From: Primorskyibacter aestuariivivens
GTDB lineage: Bacteria; Pseudomonadota; Alphaproteobacteria; Rhodobacterales; Rhodobacteraceae
Assembly: GCF_028023675.1 (NCBI RefSeq)
Contig: NZ_JAQIOZ010000004.1
Location: forward strand, 124,001-188,000
Reading direction: 5' to 3'
Length of the DNA stretch: 64,000 nt
Shown: in pieces, positions 9,477 through 18,864 of the stretch
Position numbering within the stretch: the stretch's first letter is position 1
Layout: every line of letters begins with the position of its first letter
Translations under genes and position numbers: made by a program
The notes under the pieces: generated by a model
The model's database searches: none
What the model saw: only the letters and a program-made list of their open reading frames with translations
What the model was told of the DNA's origin: nothing

Positions 9477-10348
9477 TTCGCCCCCTCCAGCGCCCGGTAC
9501 ATCCACAACAGCGCCGTTTGCGCCGCGTCCGTGGTGTGGTGCAGCTCATACTGCCAACCGGTCGATTGCGTCAGATGGCGCAGCCAGTCCTTGCGGTTTG
9601 CCAGCCGCTCAAGATAGCGGTCGCGCAGATCGCCCGCCTTGAGCGTGTCATGCTGCATGGAGCCGCCGATGCTCTGGAAAATCGTGCGGCCTTGAAACGG
9701 AAACGCCTCTTCCGACGGATCAAGCACCTGCACCAAGAGCCCGCGCACACCGCGATCCGCCGCCTTGGTCAACGCGGCCTCGATGGGCTCGGGATCGCCG
9801 AGAAAATCAGACAGGAACACTGCCCGTGCATGGGGCAGCATAAGCCGCGCTTCGGGCACGGCATAGTCGCTGTCATCATCGTTGGAAAAGGCTTGGGCCA
9901 GTTGCAAAAGCTGGTGTTCGCCGCGTTTCGGGGGCAAGGCACCGCCGGTCAGACCGACGCGTTCACCGCCGCGCAAGAGCAGGATCGACGCAGAGAGCGC
10001 CAAAAGCCGCGCGCGGTCGATTTTTTCCGGCGTGTTCTTGTCCGAGGAAAACCGCATCGAGGCGGCCTGATCGACCCAGAACATCACGCTTTGCGCGATC
10101 TGCCATTCCCGTTCGCGCACATATTGCCCATCGCTCTTGGCAGAGCGGCGCCAGTCGATGCTGCGCCGCCGGTCGCCGGGCTGGGCCGGGCGGTATTGCC
10201 AGAAATCATCGCCCATGCCTGCGCGCCGCCGCCCGTGTTCGCCCAAAAGCACCGTCCCGGCCAGATGTTCGGCACGGGCCAGCAAGGGCGGCAGGGTTGC
10301 GGCCTCCGCTTCGGAGCGGACGCGCAGTTGGGCGGGCTGGTGTATCAC
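9473..10348 (-). CDS. DUF58 domain-containing protein
   Basis: A 291-residue cytosolic protein with the defining DUF58 region at about residues 45-75: WQYRPAQPGDRRRSIDWRRSAK, in which the invariant R/D/W pattern is intact. DUF58 proteins act with MoxR ATPases and VWA proteins; the domain itself has a VWA-like fold (ARAVFLSDFLGDPEPIEAAL fits). The gene overlaps moxR upstream and the BatA/DUF4159 gene downstream by four bases each, so stoichiometric coupled synthesis is likely. No membrane segment is evident. Confidence 0.92.
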   Translation of the reverse strand: MIHQPAQLRVRSEAEAATLPPLLARAEHLAGTVLLGEHGRRRAGMGDDFWQYRPAQPGDRRRSIDWRRSAKSDGQYVREREWQIAQSVMFWVDQAASMRFSSDKNTPEKIDRARLLALSASILLLRGGERVGLTGGALPPKRGEHQLLQLAQAFSNDDDSDYAVPEARLMLPHARAVFLSDFLGDPEPIEAALTKAADRGVRGLLVQVLDPSEEAFPFQGRTIFQSIGGSMQHDTLKAGDLRDRYLERLANRKDWLRHLTQSTGWQYELHHTTDAAQTALLWMYRALEGAK

Positions 10349-11352
10349 GCGGCGGCCTCGGCCCGGGTCAGGTCTGCGGCGGTCTCATCAATCAGCCTGG
10401 CCAGCGACATGCCGCGTGCGCGGGCCGCAAAGTTCAGCGCCATGCGATGGGTGAGCACCGGGCGCGCCATGTCGATCACGTCCTCGGCGCTGGGCGCAAG
10501 CCGCCCCTGAAGCATCGCGCGGGCACGCACCGTCATCATCAGCGCTTGTGCCGCGCGCGGACCGGGGCCCCAGGCCACGTTTTCGCGCACCACGTCGCTG
10601 GCCTCGGGCTCGTCTGGGCGGAAGGCGCGGACCAGATCAAGGATCATCTCGACCACGCTGTCGCCCACCGGCATGCGCCGCAGAAGCGTCTGCGCGTCGA
10701 TCAGCTCCTGGGCTGTGAACACCTCGTGCGCGGCGTCTTCCTCGACCCCGGTGGTGGCCAGAAGGATATCGCGTTCGGTGTCGCGGTCCGGGTATTCGAC
10801 GTCAATCTGCACAAGGAAACGGTCAAGCTGCGCTTCGGGCAGGGGATAGGTGCCTTCCTGTTCGATCGGGTTCTGCGTGGCCAGCACGTGAAACGGCGCA
10901 TCCAGCTTGCGGTTTTCGCCCGCGACGGTGACCTGTTTCTCCTGCATCGCCTGCAACAGAGCCGATTGTGTCCGGGGGCTGGCGCGGTTGATCTCGTCCG
11001 CCATCAGCAGCTGGCAGAAAATCGGGCCTTCGATGAACTTGAAGGCGCGCGACCCGTCATCGGCGGTTTCCAGAACTTCGGAGCCAAGGATATCGGCGGG
11101 CATCAGGTCGGGGGTGAACTGAATCCGGTTGCCGTGCAGGCCCATGACGGTGCTGAGCGTTTCCACCAGACGTGTCTTGCCCAGTCCGGGCAGACCGATC
11201 AAAAGCGCATGACTGCCGCACAAGAGCGAGGCCAGCGTCAGGTCGACAACCCGTTCCTGACCGATGAACCGCTTGGTGATCGAGCTGCGCGCAAGGGCGA
11301 GCTTTTCTTCAAGCGCCTCGATATCCGCGACGAGGTTTTCGGTGTCGCTCAT
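10345..11352 (-). CDS. MoxR family AAA+ ATPase
   Basis: A 335-residue MoxR-type ATPase, the usual length. Walker A GLPGLGKT is at residues 53-60, Walker B LLMADEINRASPRTQSALL follows about 70 residues later, and the sensor region FHVLATQNPIEQEGTYPLPEAQLDRF is complete. MoxR ATPases are thought to act as chaperones for VWA-domain partners; here the partners are the DUF58, BatA/DUF4159 and terminal membrane proteins, all coupled by 4-nt overlaps. It is the first gene of that operon and diverges from the DUF1285 gene, so the shared promoter region is the short stretch 11353-11421. Confidence 0.95.
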   Translation of the reverse strand: MSDTENLVADIEALEEKLALARSSITKRFIGQERVVDLTLASLLCGSHALLIGLPGLGKTRLVETLSTVMGLHGNRIQFTPDLMPADILGSEVLETADDGSRAFKFIEGPIFCQLLMADEINRASPRTQSALLQAMQEKQVTVAGENRKLDAPFHVLATQNPIEQEGTYPLPEAQLDRFLVQIDVEYPDRDTERDILLATTGVEEDAAHEVFTAQELIDAQTLLRRMPVGDSVVEMILDLVRAFRPDEPEASDVVRENVAWGPGPRAAQALMMTVRARAMLQGRLAPSAEDVIDMARPVLTHRMALNFAARARGMSLARLIDETAADLTRAEAAA

Positions 11353-11421
11353 GAAAAAGCTCCCTTGCGAACTATGCCTATGAGTATGAGTGTATCGCTG
11401 AAACTGGAAATGGCAAAAGCA

Positions 11422-12012
11422 ATGACCTCACAAAATCGCGTGACACCTTCGGCAGAGGGCATCGCCGCCGCGGCCAAGGCGGCCAGCAAGGGCAAGGGCC
11501 TGCCACCTGTGCACAAGTGGAATCCGCCCGATTGCGGTGATCTGGACATGCGGATTGCCCGGGACGGCACGTGGTTTTATCTGGGCACGCCCATTGGCCG
11601 CAAAGAGCTTGTCCGGCTGTTTTCCACCATCCTGCGCAAGGATGGCGACCGATATGTGTTGGTCACGCCGGTCGAAAAGGTCGGGATCACGGTGGATGAC
11701 GCGCCGTTCGTGGCGGTGGATTTCGAGGCCCAGGGCGAAGGCCGGGACCAGGTTCTTACCTTCGAGACCAATGTTGGCGATTACACCACCGCGGGGCCGG
11801 ACGCGCCGATCCGCGTGGAACGAGACCCGGAGACCGGCGAACCATCGCCCTATGTTTTGGTGCGGGCGAATCTTGACGCGCTGATCGACCGCAAGAGCTT
11901 TTACCGGCTTGTCGAGATTGGCGCGCATCACGATGTGGATGGCGAAAGCTGGTTCGGGCTGTGGTCCTCGGGTACGTTTTTCCCGATCATCCCGTCGGCA
12001 GACCTGCCCTGA
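11422..12012 (+). CDS. DUF1285 domain-containing protein
   Basis: A protein of about 196 residues with the DUF1285 signature: LPPVHKWNPPDCGDLDMRIA near residue 30, then DGTWFYLGTPIGRKELVRLF and a C-terminal WFGLWSSGTFFPI. DUF1285 proteins are small soluble proteins of unknown biochemical function. The start is uncertain: in-frame ATGs occur at 11374, 11380, 11386, 11410 and 11422. I chose 11422 because the upstream residues are not typical and none has a strong ribosome site. It is divergent from moxR, a pairing that may matter because both are transcribed from one 70-base region. Confidence 0.87.
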   Translation: MTSQNRVTPSAEGIAAAAKAASKGKGLPPVHKWNPPDCGDLDMRIARDGTWFYLGTPIGRKELVRLFSTILRKDGDRYVLVTPVEKVGITVDDAPFVAVDFEAQGEGRDQVLTFETNVGDYTTAGPDAPIRVERDPETGEPSPYVLVRANLDALIDRKSFYRLVEIGAHHDVDGESWFGLWSSGTFFPIIPSADLP

Positions 12013-12015
12013 TCC

Positions 12016-12429
12016 TCAGGTCCGCACCACGTAGACCGAGCATTCTGCATGGGTGACCACATGGCTGGCGGTCGTGCCGAGAAGGTAATCCTGAACCTTG
12101 GGGTTGGCCGCCTCCATGACAACCAGATCAACCCCGCGCTCATCGGCCAGTTTGACGATCTGGCGATGCACGGCACCTTTGCGAACCACGGTTTCCACCT
12201 CGACGCCTTCGGCCGGGTGCGCTGCGAGGAACTTCTTCAACTCATCGCCCCAGTATTTGTCTGAATCATAGATATTCAGATTGCGCTCGATCTCGGGGGC
12301 GACCGTGGCCACGATCAGTTTGGCCCCGCGCCGCTGTGCCATTTCCACCGCTTCGGTATAGGCGTTGTATTCCACTTTGACGTGGCGAAGATTGACCGGG
12401 CATAGGATGAGTTTGGTGTCGCGTGCCAT
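12016..12429 (-). CDS. Universal stress protein (UspA family)
   Basis: A 137-residue single-domain UspA-type protein. It begins MARDTKLILCPVNLRH and contains the beta-strand/helix pattern of the family, with EAVEMAQRRGAKLIVATVAPE and a C-terminal ATP-binding-like stretch LLGTTASHVVTHAECSVYVV. That stretch matches the G-x2-x9-G-S/T variant incompletely, so ATP binding is uncertain. The ATG at 12429 has AAAGGCAGG upstream; the frame remains open to 12522 but without similarity. It is convergent with the DUF1285 gene, three bases apart. Confidence 0.93.
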   Translation of the reverse strand: MARDTKLILCPVNLRHVKVEYNAYTEAVEMAQRRGAKLIVATVAPEIERNLNIYDSDKYWGDELKKFLAAHPAEGVEVETVVRKGAVHRQIVKLADERGVDLVVMEAANPKVQDYLLGTTASHVVTHAECSVYVVRT

Positions 12430-12561
12430 TTGAACCTGCCTTTCTGACTCCGCCCACCCTAGGACAAACGCCCCTTTGCCGCCAAGGGCAGGGGGCGTAT
12501 CGGACCTGTTTTGATGGAACATCAGGTTTCGAGCGTTGTGCCGGAGCCTGAGTGCAAAAGG

Positions 12562-13476
12562 TTACACGCCGTATTCGCCGCCCAGATGCTTTTCGCCCCG
12601 TCTGCGGGCCAGCTCGATCTGTTTTTGCCGCTCGCTGAAACGCGCCTTGTCCGCGTCTGTGGTCTCATTGATGCAATGGTGGCAGGAGACCCCGTGTTCA
12701 TATTCGTGACGCGCGCGATCCTCGGGCAGGATCGGACGGCGGCACGCGTGGCAGAGCAGGTGCGGCCCTTCCTTGAGCCCGTGGCCGACAGAGACCCGCC
12801 CGTCAAAGACGAAGCATTCACCCTGCCAGCTGCTGTCCTCGGCCGGGACCTCTTCGAGATATTTCAGAATGCCGCCCTTGAGGTGATAGACGTCCTCGAC
12901 CCCCTGACCGATCAGGAAATTGGTGGATTTCTCACAGCGGATGCCACCGGTGCAGAACATGGCGATGCGCTTGTTATGAAAGCGGTCCTTGTTCTTTTCC
13001 CACCAGTCCGGGAAATCACGGAACGACGCGGTTTCCGGGTCCACGGCTCCCTCGAACGTGCCAATGGCCACTTCGTAATCGTTGCGCGTGTCGATCACCG
13101 CCACATCCGGGCTGCGGATAAGATCGTTCCAGTCGGCGGGGTCGACGTAGTGACCCACACTCGCGCGTGGGTCGACATCGGGCTGACCCATGGTCACGAT
13201 CTCTTTCTTGAGTCGCACTTTCATCCGGGCAAAGGGCTGTTCGCTGGCGGTGCTTTCCTTGTGGTCCAGATCGGCACAGCCGGGCAGGGCGCGCACATGA
13301 TCCAGCACCGCGTCAATCCCGCCGCGACCCCCGGCGATGGTGCCATTGATCCCCTCATGCGCCAAAAGCAGCGTGCCGGTCACCCCGTGCGACAGGCACA
13401 GCTCTTTGAGCGGTCCCTGAATGGCGGCGGGATCGTCGAAACGGGTGAAGTGATAGAGTGCAGCAACAATATACAT
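12562..13476 (-). CDS. trhO: tRNA uridine(34) hydroxylase TrhO (rhodanese domain)
   Basis: A 304-residue member of the YceA/TrhO family, which hydroxylates U34 of certain tRNAs to ho5U in an oxygen-dependent reaction. An N-terminal acylphosphatase-like domain (about 1-95, [19 protein letters not shown]) is followed by a rhodanese domain with the active-site loop [10 protein letters not shown]; the catalytic cysteine is C175 and a second is C181. The C-terminus has CHACRRPI and CHHCIN, a probable zinc site. The ATG at 13476 begins [10 protein letters not shown], the conserved start. It diverges from pncA with 95 bases between starts. Confidence 0.94.
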   Translation of the reverse strand: MYIVAALYHFTRFDDPAAIQGPLKELCLSHGVTGTLLLAHEGINGTIAGGRGGIDAVLDHVRALPGCADLDHKESTASEQPFARMKVRLKKEIVTMGQPDVDPRASVGHYVDPADWNDLIRSPDVAVIDTRNDYEVAIGTFEGAVDPETASFRDFPDWWEKNKDRFHNKRIAMFCTGGIRCEKSTNFLIGQGVEDVYHLKGGILKYLEEVPAEDSSWQGECFVFDGRVSVGHGLKEGPHLLCHACRRPILPEDRARHEYEHGVSCHHCINETTDADKARFSERQKQIELARRRGEKHLGGEYGV

Positions 13477-13571
13477 GCGCGCGATGTAGGGCAGGGGCGG
13501 GGCGCTGTGCAAGGGGCAGGGTTGACGCGGGGCGCACCATTGCGAGAATGCGCCAAAACCGGAGAGGCCTC

Positions 13572-14168
13572 ATGACCAAAGCGCTTATCGTCATCGACGT
13601 GCAAAATGATTTCTGCCCCGGCGGGGCGCTGGCGGTGACCGGCGGGGATGAGATTGTCGGGCCGGTCAACGCGCTCATGGCCGAATATGACGCTGTGGTG
13701 CTGACCCAGGACTGGCATCCGGCGGGGCATTCTTCGTTCGCGAGCCAGCATAGTGGCAAACTGCCCTTTGACGTGGTGGACATGCCCTACGGCTCCCAGA
13801 TTCTCTGGCCGGATCACTGCGTTCAGGGATCGCCCGGCGCGCATTTTCATCCCGATCTGACCACGGATCGTGCCGATCTGATCATTCGCAAGGGGTTTCG
13901 CCCGGCGATCGACAGCTATTCAGCGTTTTTTGAGAATGACCACGAAACGCCCACCGGGCTGGAAGGCTACCTCAGGACGCGCGGGATCACATCGCTGGAT
14001 ATGGTGGGGCTGGCCACGGATTTCTGTGTCGCCTATTCGGCAGTGGACGCTGCAAAACTCGGGTTCGAAACACGGGTTCTGCAGGAGCATTGCCGGGCCA
14101 TTGACCTTGACGGATCACTCGCGGCCTCGCGTGAGACCATGATCGCCGCAGGCGTGACGCTGGCCTGA
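13572..14168 (+). CDS. pncA: Nicotinamidase PncA
   Basis: A 198-residue isochorismatase-fold amidase that hydrolyses nicotinamide to nicotinate in NAD salvage. The catalytic triad is D9, K107 and C152 (ALIVIDVQNDF, IIRKGF, GLATDFCVAYSA). The metal-binding set D47-W-H49 and H53 is present in TQDWHPAGH. The start at 13572 has GGAGAGG a few bases upstream. pncB, which uses the nicotinate product, lies 2.4 kb downstream on the same strand with only a histidine kinase between, so the salvage pair is nearly contiguous. Confidence 0.96.
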   Translation: MTKALIVIDVQNDFCPGGALAVTGGDEIVGPVNALMAEYDAVVLTQDWHPAGHSSFASQHSGKLPFDVVDMPYGSQILWPDHCVQGSPGAHFHPDLTTDRADLIIRKGFRPAIDSYSAFFENDHETPTGLEGYLRTRGITSLDMVGLATDFCVAYSAVDAAKLGFETRVLQEHCRAIDLDGSLAASRETMIAAGVTLA

Positions 14169-14231
14169 ACCTACCGAATCTTAACCGCTTGGGCGCTATC
14201 ACCCTCTGCATGGACCGTTGCAGGCAGGTGA

Positions 14232-16499
14232 ATGGCGCATCTTCTGGATACTGACAGCCAATTGGCAGAGTTCGAAGAACGTTCGCGACCACGCGGGCTT
14301 TTTCGGCGCTATGCCCGGGGCAGGATCGACTATTTCTGGAGACGCCAATGGCTGACCCTGACTGGGTCGGTTGCGCTGTCCGTGCTGGTTGATCCGTGGA
14401 TCGGCCTGTTTGCGGTCTGTCTGGCCCTGTTGGGTGAAATGGTCGATTGCATCGCCCTGCGCCGGGCCTTGCGTCAGATGGACAGCGGCGAGCATTTCCA
14501 GAAGGCGTACGAACATACGGCGGTTACCGCCGGGTTTCAGGCCGCGACCATCGCGGCTTGTGTTGCTATGGCCTGGTTCGCGTCCCCCATGGGCGTGGCC
14601 AATTTCTTTTGTCTGGCCTATCTGACCGGGGCGGCGATGAATGCCGGTGTGGTCTTTCCCTTTCATCGGCGCGCGGCCTTTGCGCGGTTGTCGGTCTACG
14701 CGGCGGCGCTGGTTCTGATCCTTCTGGTGGATGTGTTCATCGTTCACGGGTTGTCTTTGCGTCATGGCTATGACCTTTTGGCGATATTCATGATGGCCTA
14801 CATGGTCGGTATTTTTCTGCACTATGTGAATTCCGCCCAGATGCGCCATATCGCGACCTCGCGCGATTTGCTGCGGAGGCAACGCATGATCGAGATTGCC
14901 AACCAGGAAATGCATGATCAGCAGAAGGACCTGCGCAAACTGTCTCTTGTCGCGCGCCATGCGCTTGATTCCGTGGTGATTTCCCGGCCAGACAGGCGGA
15001 TCGAATGGGTCAATGACGCGTTTTGCAGGTCGACCGGCTATGATCGGGACGAGGCCATCGGCAAAACGCCCGGCGAGCTGCTCAATTCCCCGCATACCGA
15101 TCTTGGGAAAGTGGCCGAGCTTGAAGCCAATCTCAAAGCGGGAAAACCATTCCGGACAGAGATTCTCAACCGGCGCAAGGACGGGTCGGACATGTGGGTG
15201 GATACCACACTGGTCCCGCTTTTGACCGATCAGGGCGAGACCGAGCGCATCGTTGCCATCGAACGCGACATCACGCAGGCCAAGGCCCATGAACAGGAAC
15301 TGGCCGATGCCCGCGTGGCCGCGGAAAGCAGTGAACGGGCCAAGTCCGAATTCCTGGCCACCATGAGCCATGAGATCCGCACGCCGATGAACGGGATCAT
15401 CGGCATGTCGGAGCTTTTGAGCGAGACGCGCCTGGATCAGTCACAGCGGTTTTACACCGATACCATTCGTGGTTCGGCGGAGGCGTTGCTGAAGATCATC
15501 AATGATATTCTCGACCTGTCCAAACTTGATGCCGGCAAGCTGTCCATTGATCCGGTCGATTTCGCGCCTGGTCCTTGCATTCTGGATTGCATGGACCTCC
15601 TGCAGAAACAGGCAGACGAAAAATCGCTGTTGCTGGATGTGAGTTTCGAAACCTGTCTGCCCCAGCTCATGCATGGCGATGATGGCCGGTTGCGCCAGAT
15701 TCTGATGAACCTTGTGGGCAACGCGTTGAAATTTACGGAGCATGGCAGCGTGTCGGTGCGTGTCCAACATGAGGAATATGACGATGGATACAGGCTTCAG
15801 CTTGCCGTTCGGGACACAGGAATCGGAATCGCGCCAGACAAGATCGAAACCATTTTCGACAATTTTTCGCAGGCGGACGCTGCGACAACGCGAAAATTCG
15901 GAGGGACCGGGCTGGGGCTGACTATTTCGCGCCTTCTGGCGCAGCAAATGGGCGGGGACATCACCGTGACATCTGAGCCGGGCGAGGGCTCGTGTTTCGA
16001 GCTACAGGTCAAACTGGGCAAGCCTGTCGGAACCCGCGTGCAGGTCCCGGTGACAGAGACTGCGACGGGCGGTCTCGACCAGCTTCGGGTGCTGCTGGCG
16101 GAAGACAACCGGACAAACCGGGTTCTGGTGCAGAAATTCCTCAAGGACAGCGGCGTCTGTCTTGACGTTGCGGAGAACGGTGAGATCGCGCTCAATATGG
16201 TCCTCAAAGCCGCGTTCGACGTCGTCTTGATGGACATGTCCATGCCGGTGATGGATGGGCTGGATGCGACGCGGGCCATTCGTGCCGCGGATATTGACCA
16301 ACCCTGCATCATTGCGCTGACCGCCAACGCATTTGCCAGCGACCGCGAGGCCTGTCTTGCGGCAGGAATGGATGCGTTTCTGAGCAAACCGATCCGCCGC
16401 GCAGATCTGATTTCGGCGCTGTCACAGGCGGCTGTGGACCGGCCAACCCCAATGCCGGAGCATCCCGGCGCATCCCTGCGCCATGCAAATCCGCTTTGA
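14232..16499 (+). CDS. Membrane hybrid histidine kinase (PAS-HisKA-HATPase-REC)
   Basis: A 755-residue hybrid sensor kinase. The first 215 residues contain about six hydrophobic segments (for example LSVLVDPWIGLFAVCLALLG and LLAIFMMAYMVGIFLHYV). A PAS/PAC sensor spans about 241-355 (ISRPDRRIEWVNDAFCRSTGY). The HisKA H box MSHEIRTPMNG has the phosphorylated H380, with N, G1 and G2 boxes downstream (NLVGNALKF, DTGIGI, GTGLGLTIS). A C-terminal receiver has the phospho-acceptor D668 in VLMDMSMPVMDG. No Hpt domain or response regulator is adjacent, so phosphate must move to a distant partner. Its position between pncA and pncB suggests, but does not prove, a link to NAD metabolism. Confidence 0.92.
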   Translation: MAHLLDTDSQLAEFEERSRPRGLFRRYARGRIDYFWRRQWLTLTGSVALSVLVDPWIGLFAVCLALLGEMVDCIALRRALRQMDSGEHFQKAYEHTAVTAGFQAATIAACVAMAWFASPMGVANFFCLAYLTGAAMNAGVVFPFHRRAAFARLSVYAAALVLILLVDVFIVHGLSLRHGYDLLAIFMMAYMVGIFLHYVNSAQMRHIATSRDLLRRQRMIEIANQEMHDQQKDLRKLSLVARHALDSVVISRPDRRIEWVNDAFCRSTGYDRDEAIGKTPGELLNSPHTDLGKVAELEANLKAGKPFRTEILNRRKDGSDMWVDTTLVPLLTDQGETERIVAIERDITQAKAHEQELADARVAAESSERAKSEFLATMSHEIRTPMNGIIGMSELLSETRLDQSQRFYTDTIRGSAEALLKIINDILDLSKLDAGKLSIDPVDFAPGPCILDCMDLLQKQADEKSLLLDVSFETCLPQLMHGDDGRLRQILMNLVGNALKFTEHGSVSVRVQHEEYDDGYRLQLAVRDTGIGIAPDKIETIFDNFSQADAATTRKFGGTGLGLTISRLLAQQMGGDITVTSEPGEGSCFELQVKLGKPVGTRVQVPVTETATGGLDQLRVLLAEDNRTNRVLVQKFLKDSGVCLDVAENGEIALNMVLKAAFDVVLMDMSMPVMDGLDATRAIRAADIDQPCIIALTANAFASDREACLAAGMDAFLSKPIRRADLISALSQAAVDRPTPMPEHPGASLRHANPL

Positions 16500-16559
16500 A
16501 GCCCGGCCCCGCATCGCGTATCACCGGGAAATCCGCTGTTTACAGAAAGGCCGGGGCCC

Positions 16560-17849
16560 TTGGATATCGCAACCCGCGTGTGGAACCACAAATGGAAGAT
16601 CGACCCCATCGTGCGGTCGCTCATCGACACGGATTTTTACAAGCTGTTGATGTGCCAATCGGTGTTCCGCAACAAGCCGGACACGCAGGTCACGTTTTCG
16701 CTGATCAACCGGACCAAGGCGATCCGGCTGGCCGAGCTGATCGACGAAGGCGAGCTGCGCGAACAGCTGGACCATATCCGCTCCCTGTCGCTGAGCCGCG
16801 GCGAAAGCACCTGGCTGCGCGGCAACACGTTTTACGGCAAACGCCAGATGTTCCGCCCGGATTTCATGGAGTGGTTCGAGAACCTGCAATTGCCGCCCTA
16901 CCATCTGGAAAAGCGCGACGGGCAATATGAGCTGACGTTTGAGGGCAACTGGCCCGAAGTCATGCTGTGGGAAATCCCCGCGCTGGCCGTTCTGATGGAA
17001 TTGCGCGGGCGCGCCGTGCTCAAGGAAATGGGCCGGTTCGAGCTTCAGGTGCTCTATGCCCGCGCCATGACAAAGCTCTGGGAAAAGGTCGAGCGTCTGC
17101 GCGCCGTGGAAAACCTGCGGATTGCGGATTTTGGCACAAGGCGGCGGCACTCTTTCCTCTGGCAGGATTGGTGCGTACAGGCGATGACCGAAGGGCTGGG
17201 CGAGAAATTCGTCGGTACCTCCAATTGCCTGATCGCCAAGAACCGCGATCTTGAGGCGATTGGCACCAATGCGCATGAACTGCCCATGGTCTACGCCGCA
17301 CTGGCCGGGGATGACGCCGCGCTGGCCCGCGCGCCCTATGACGTTCTGGCCGACTGGCACGAAGAGCATGACGGCAATCTGCGCATCATCCTGCCCGATA
17401 CCTATGGCACCAAGGGGTTCCTCGACCGTGCGCCGGATTGGCTGGCGGGATGGACCGGTATCCGCATCGACAGCGGCGATCCGGCCACCGGAGCCGAGAT
17501 TGCCATCGACTGGTGGAAAAGCCGGGGCGAGGACCCGCGCGAGAAGCTGGTGATTTTCTCGGACGGGCTGGATGTGGAGTCGATCGAGGCGTTGCAAAAA
17601 CAGTTTGCAGGCCGCGTGCGCGTGTCCTTCGGCTGGGGCACCAACCTGACCAATGATTTCCGGGGGCTTGTGCCGGATCGCGGGCTGAACGCCTTTTCAC
17701 TGGTCTGCAAAGCGGTGAGCGCCAATGGCAGTCCCACGGTGAAACTGTCCGACAACCCGGAAAAAGCGATGGGGCCGAAGGACGAGATCGCACGCTACAA
17801 GCGGGTATTTGGAGTCGGTGAGCAGGAGCGGATTGAGGTTGTCGTGTGA
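16560..17849 (+). CDS. pncB: Nicotinate phosphoribosyltransferase PncB
   Basis: A 429-residue enzyme converting nicotinate and PRPP to nicotinate mononucleotide (NAD salvage). Family motifs include [11 protein letters not shown] near the N-terminus, [12 protein letters not shown], the autophosphorylated histidine in GTNAHELPM (H239), RIDSGDP for phosphoribosyl binding and [12 protein letters not shown]. Start is a TTG at 16560; no ATG or GTG fits the conserved N-terminus, and a purine-rich GAAAGG lies about 10 bases upstream. A TTG start may limit expression. The stop codon is embedded in a CRP-like box serving the next gene. Confidence 0.93.
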   Translation: MDIATRVWNHKWKIDPIVRSLIDTDFYKLLMCQSVFRNKPDTQVTFSLINRTKAIRLAELIDEGELREQLDHIRSLSLSRGESTWLRGNTFYGKRQMFRPDFMEWFENLQLPPYHLEKRDGQYELTFEGNWPEVMLWEIPALAVLMELRGRAVLKEMGRFELQVLYARAMTKLWEKVERLRAVENLRIADFGTRRRHSFLWQDWCVQAMTEGLGEKFVGTSNCLIAKNRDLEAIGTNAHELPMVYAALAGDDAALARAPYDVLADWHEEHDGNLRIILPDTYGTKGFLDRAPDWLAGWTGIRIDSGDPATGAEIAIDWWKSRGEDPREKLVIFSDGLDVESIEALQKQFAGRVRVSFGWGTNLTNDFRGLVPDRGLNAFSLVCKAVSANGSPTVKLSDNPEKAMGPKDEIARYKRVFGVGEQERIEVVV

Positions 17850-17860
17850 TTTCAATCACA
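17845..17860 (+). promoter_or_regulatory. Perfect CRP-type box TGTGA-N6-TCACA
   Basis: The 16-mer TGTGATTTCAATCACA matches the CRP/CAP consensus in all ten defined positions, and the surrounding symmetry extends to 18 bases (17844-17861). It is centred 65 bases upstream of the GH18 ATG and includes the pncB stop. A weak TAGGCT hexamer at 17882-17887 would fit class II spacing. That a Crp-like regulator acts here is inference. Confidence 0.6.
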
Positions 17861-17917
17861 CCTATCTTGGGTGAGCAGGCGTAGGCTTTTTCGCGCAATG
17901 CGAGAAAGGAACGCTCA

Positions 17918-18844
17918 ATGTCTGGTTCGACCCTGCCCACCATGTGCAACGCCTGGATTTTCTTGAACGAAGACGATCCGATGGGGCCAAACGGCTATGC
18001 GACAACGACCTATCCCGACCCGAATGGTGCATATCAACGGCTGATCGCGAAAGGTGTCTATGAGCATGTCGATATGCTGTTCATTTGCTTCGCCGCTCTT
18101 GTTCCGACATCGGACATGACGACGCCCAAAGGTGACGGAGAGGGTTTCACGATCCAGATGGGTGAGGCGACGCACCCGTCTCAGGACCAGTACAAGACGA
18201 ATGGCTATCCGGTACGGTACTCAAATCAGAACTATCTGAATTGGGTGATCCGCGATGCGCGCGCCGCCAACCCCAACATCAAGATCCTGATGACCCTGCA
18301 ATATGGTCGCGGCACGGACATCTCTTCGGTTTTCCTGCCAGAGGGGCGTACAGATCAGGAGAACGCCGAAGATTTTGCCGCCAACCTGCTCACCTATCTC
18401 AGGGCTTACGATCTGGATGGGTTCGACATCGATTGGGAATCCCCTTTGTCAGATGACACAACCACCGGTCAAATGGCGACGTATCTTGATGCCATTGGCA
18501 CCTTGTTCGCGAAGCAGACCGACAAGAAATACTGGCTTACCATTTCTCCTGCCACTGCGGGCAATCTTGATGCTACTGCCATGAATGCGCATGTCGATTT
18601 TCTGAATCTCCAACTCTATTCAGGGTTCACTTTTGAATCAGACTTCACCGGGATTGGGATCGACAAAGAGCTGCTGGCTTACGGCGCCAAGTTTGAGTCG
18701 ACAGTCCAAACGGCACAAAGCGCGTTTTCCGGCTACCAAAGCGGTGGCTACAAGATTGCTACAATGTGGCGACTGAACTCGGGCAATTTTGAGTACGAAC
18801 AGGACAACCAGATCGCGTTGTATAATCTTGTACATGGAGCCTGA
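17918..18844 (+). CDS. Glycoside hydrolase family 18 protein (chitinase-like)
   Basis: A 308-residue GH18-type TIM-barrel protein. The catalytic signature DGFDIDWE is complete at residues 167-174, with E174 as the acid; an upstream strand KILMTLQYG and a later strand VDFLNLQLYSGF fit the barrel. GH18 enzymes cleave chitin or GlcNAc linkages; substrate here is unknown. No signal peptide is visible, which is unusual for a chitinase. Composition looks more AT-rich than the flanking pncB and arfB genes, suggesting acquisition. AAAGGAA precedes the ATG, and a perfect CRP-type box lies upstream. Confidence 0.85.
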   Translation: MSGSTLPTMCNAWIFLNEDDPMGPNGYATTTYPDPNGAYQRLIAKGVYEHVDMLFICFAALVPTSDMTTPKGDGEGFTIQMGEATHPSQDQYKTNGYPVRYSNQNYLNWVIRDARAANPNIKILMTLQYGRGTDISSVFLPEGRTDQENAEDFAANLLTYLRAYDLDGFDIDWESPLSDDTTTGQMATYLDAIGTLFAKQTDKKYWLTISPATAGNLDATAMNAHVDFLNLQLYSGFTFESDFTGIGIDKELLAYGAKFESTVQTAQSAFSGYQSGGYKIATMWRLNSGNFEYEQDNQIALYNLVHGA

Positions 18845-18864
18845 GAAACGCGTTGCAGCGTTTC
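18845..18864. terminator. Hairpin between convergent GH18 and arfB genes
   Basis: GAAACGC (18845-18851) and GCGTTTC (18858-18864) form a perfect 7-bp stem with a 6-base loop directly after the GH18 stop and overlapping the arfB stop. There is no long T-tract, so an intrinsic terminator function in either direction is only moderately supported. Confidence 0.5.

Noticed and set aside
10297-11409. Long upstream extension of the DUF1285 frame
   Set aside because: Overlaps moxR in antisense and contains no similarity; the DUF1285 domain begins after 11422.
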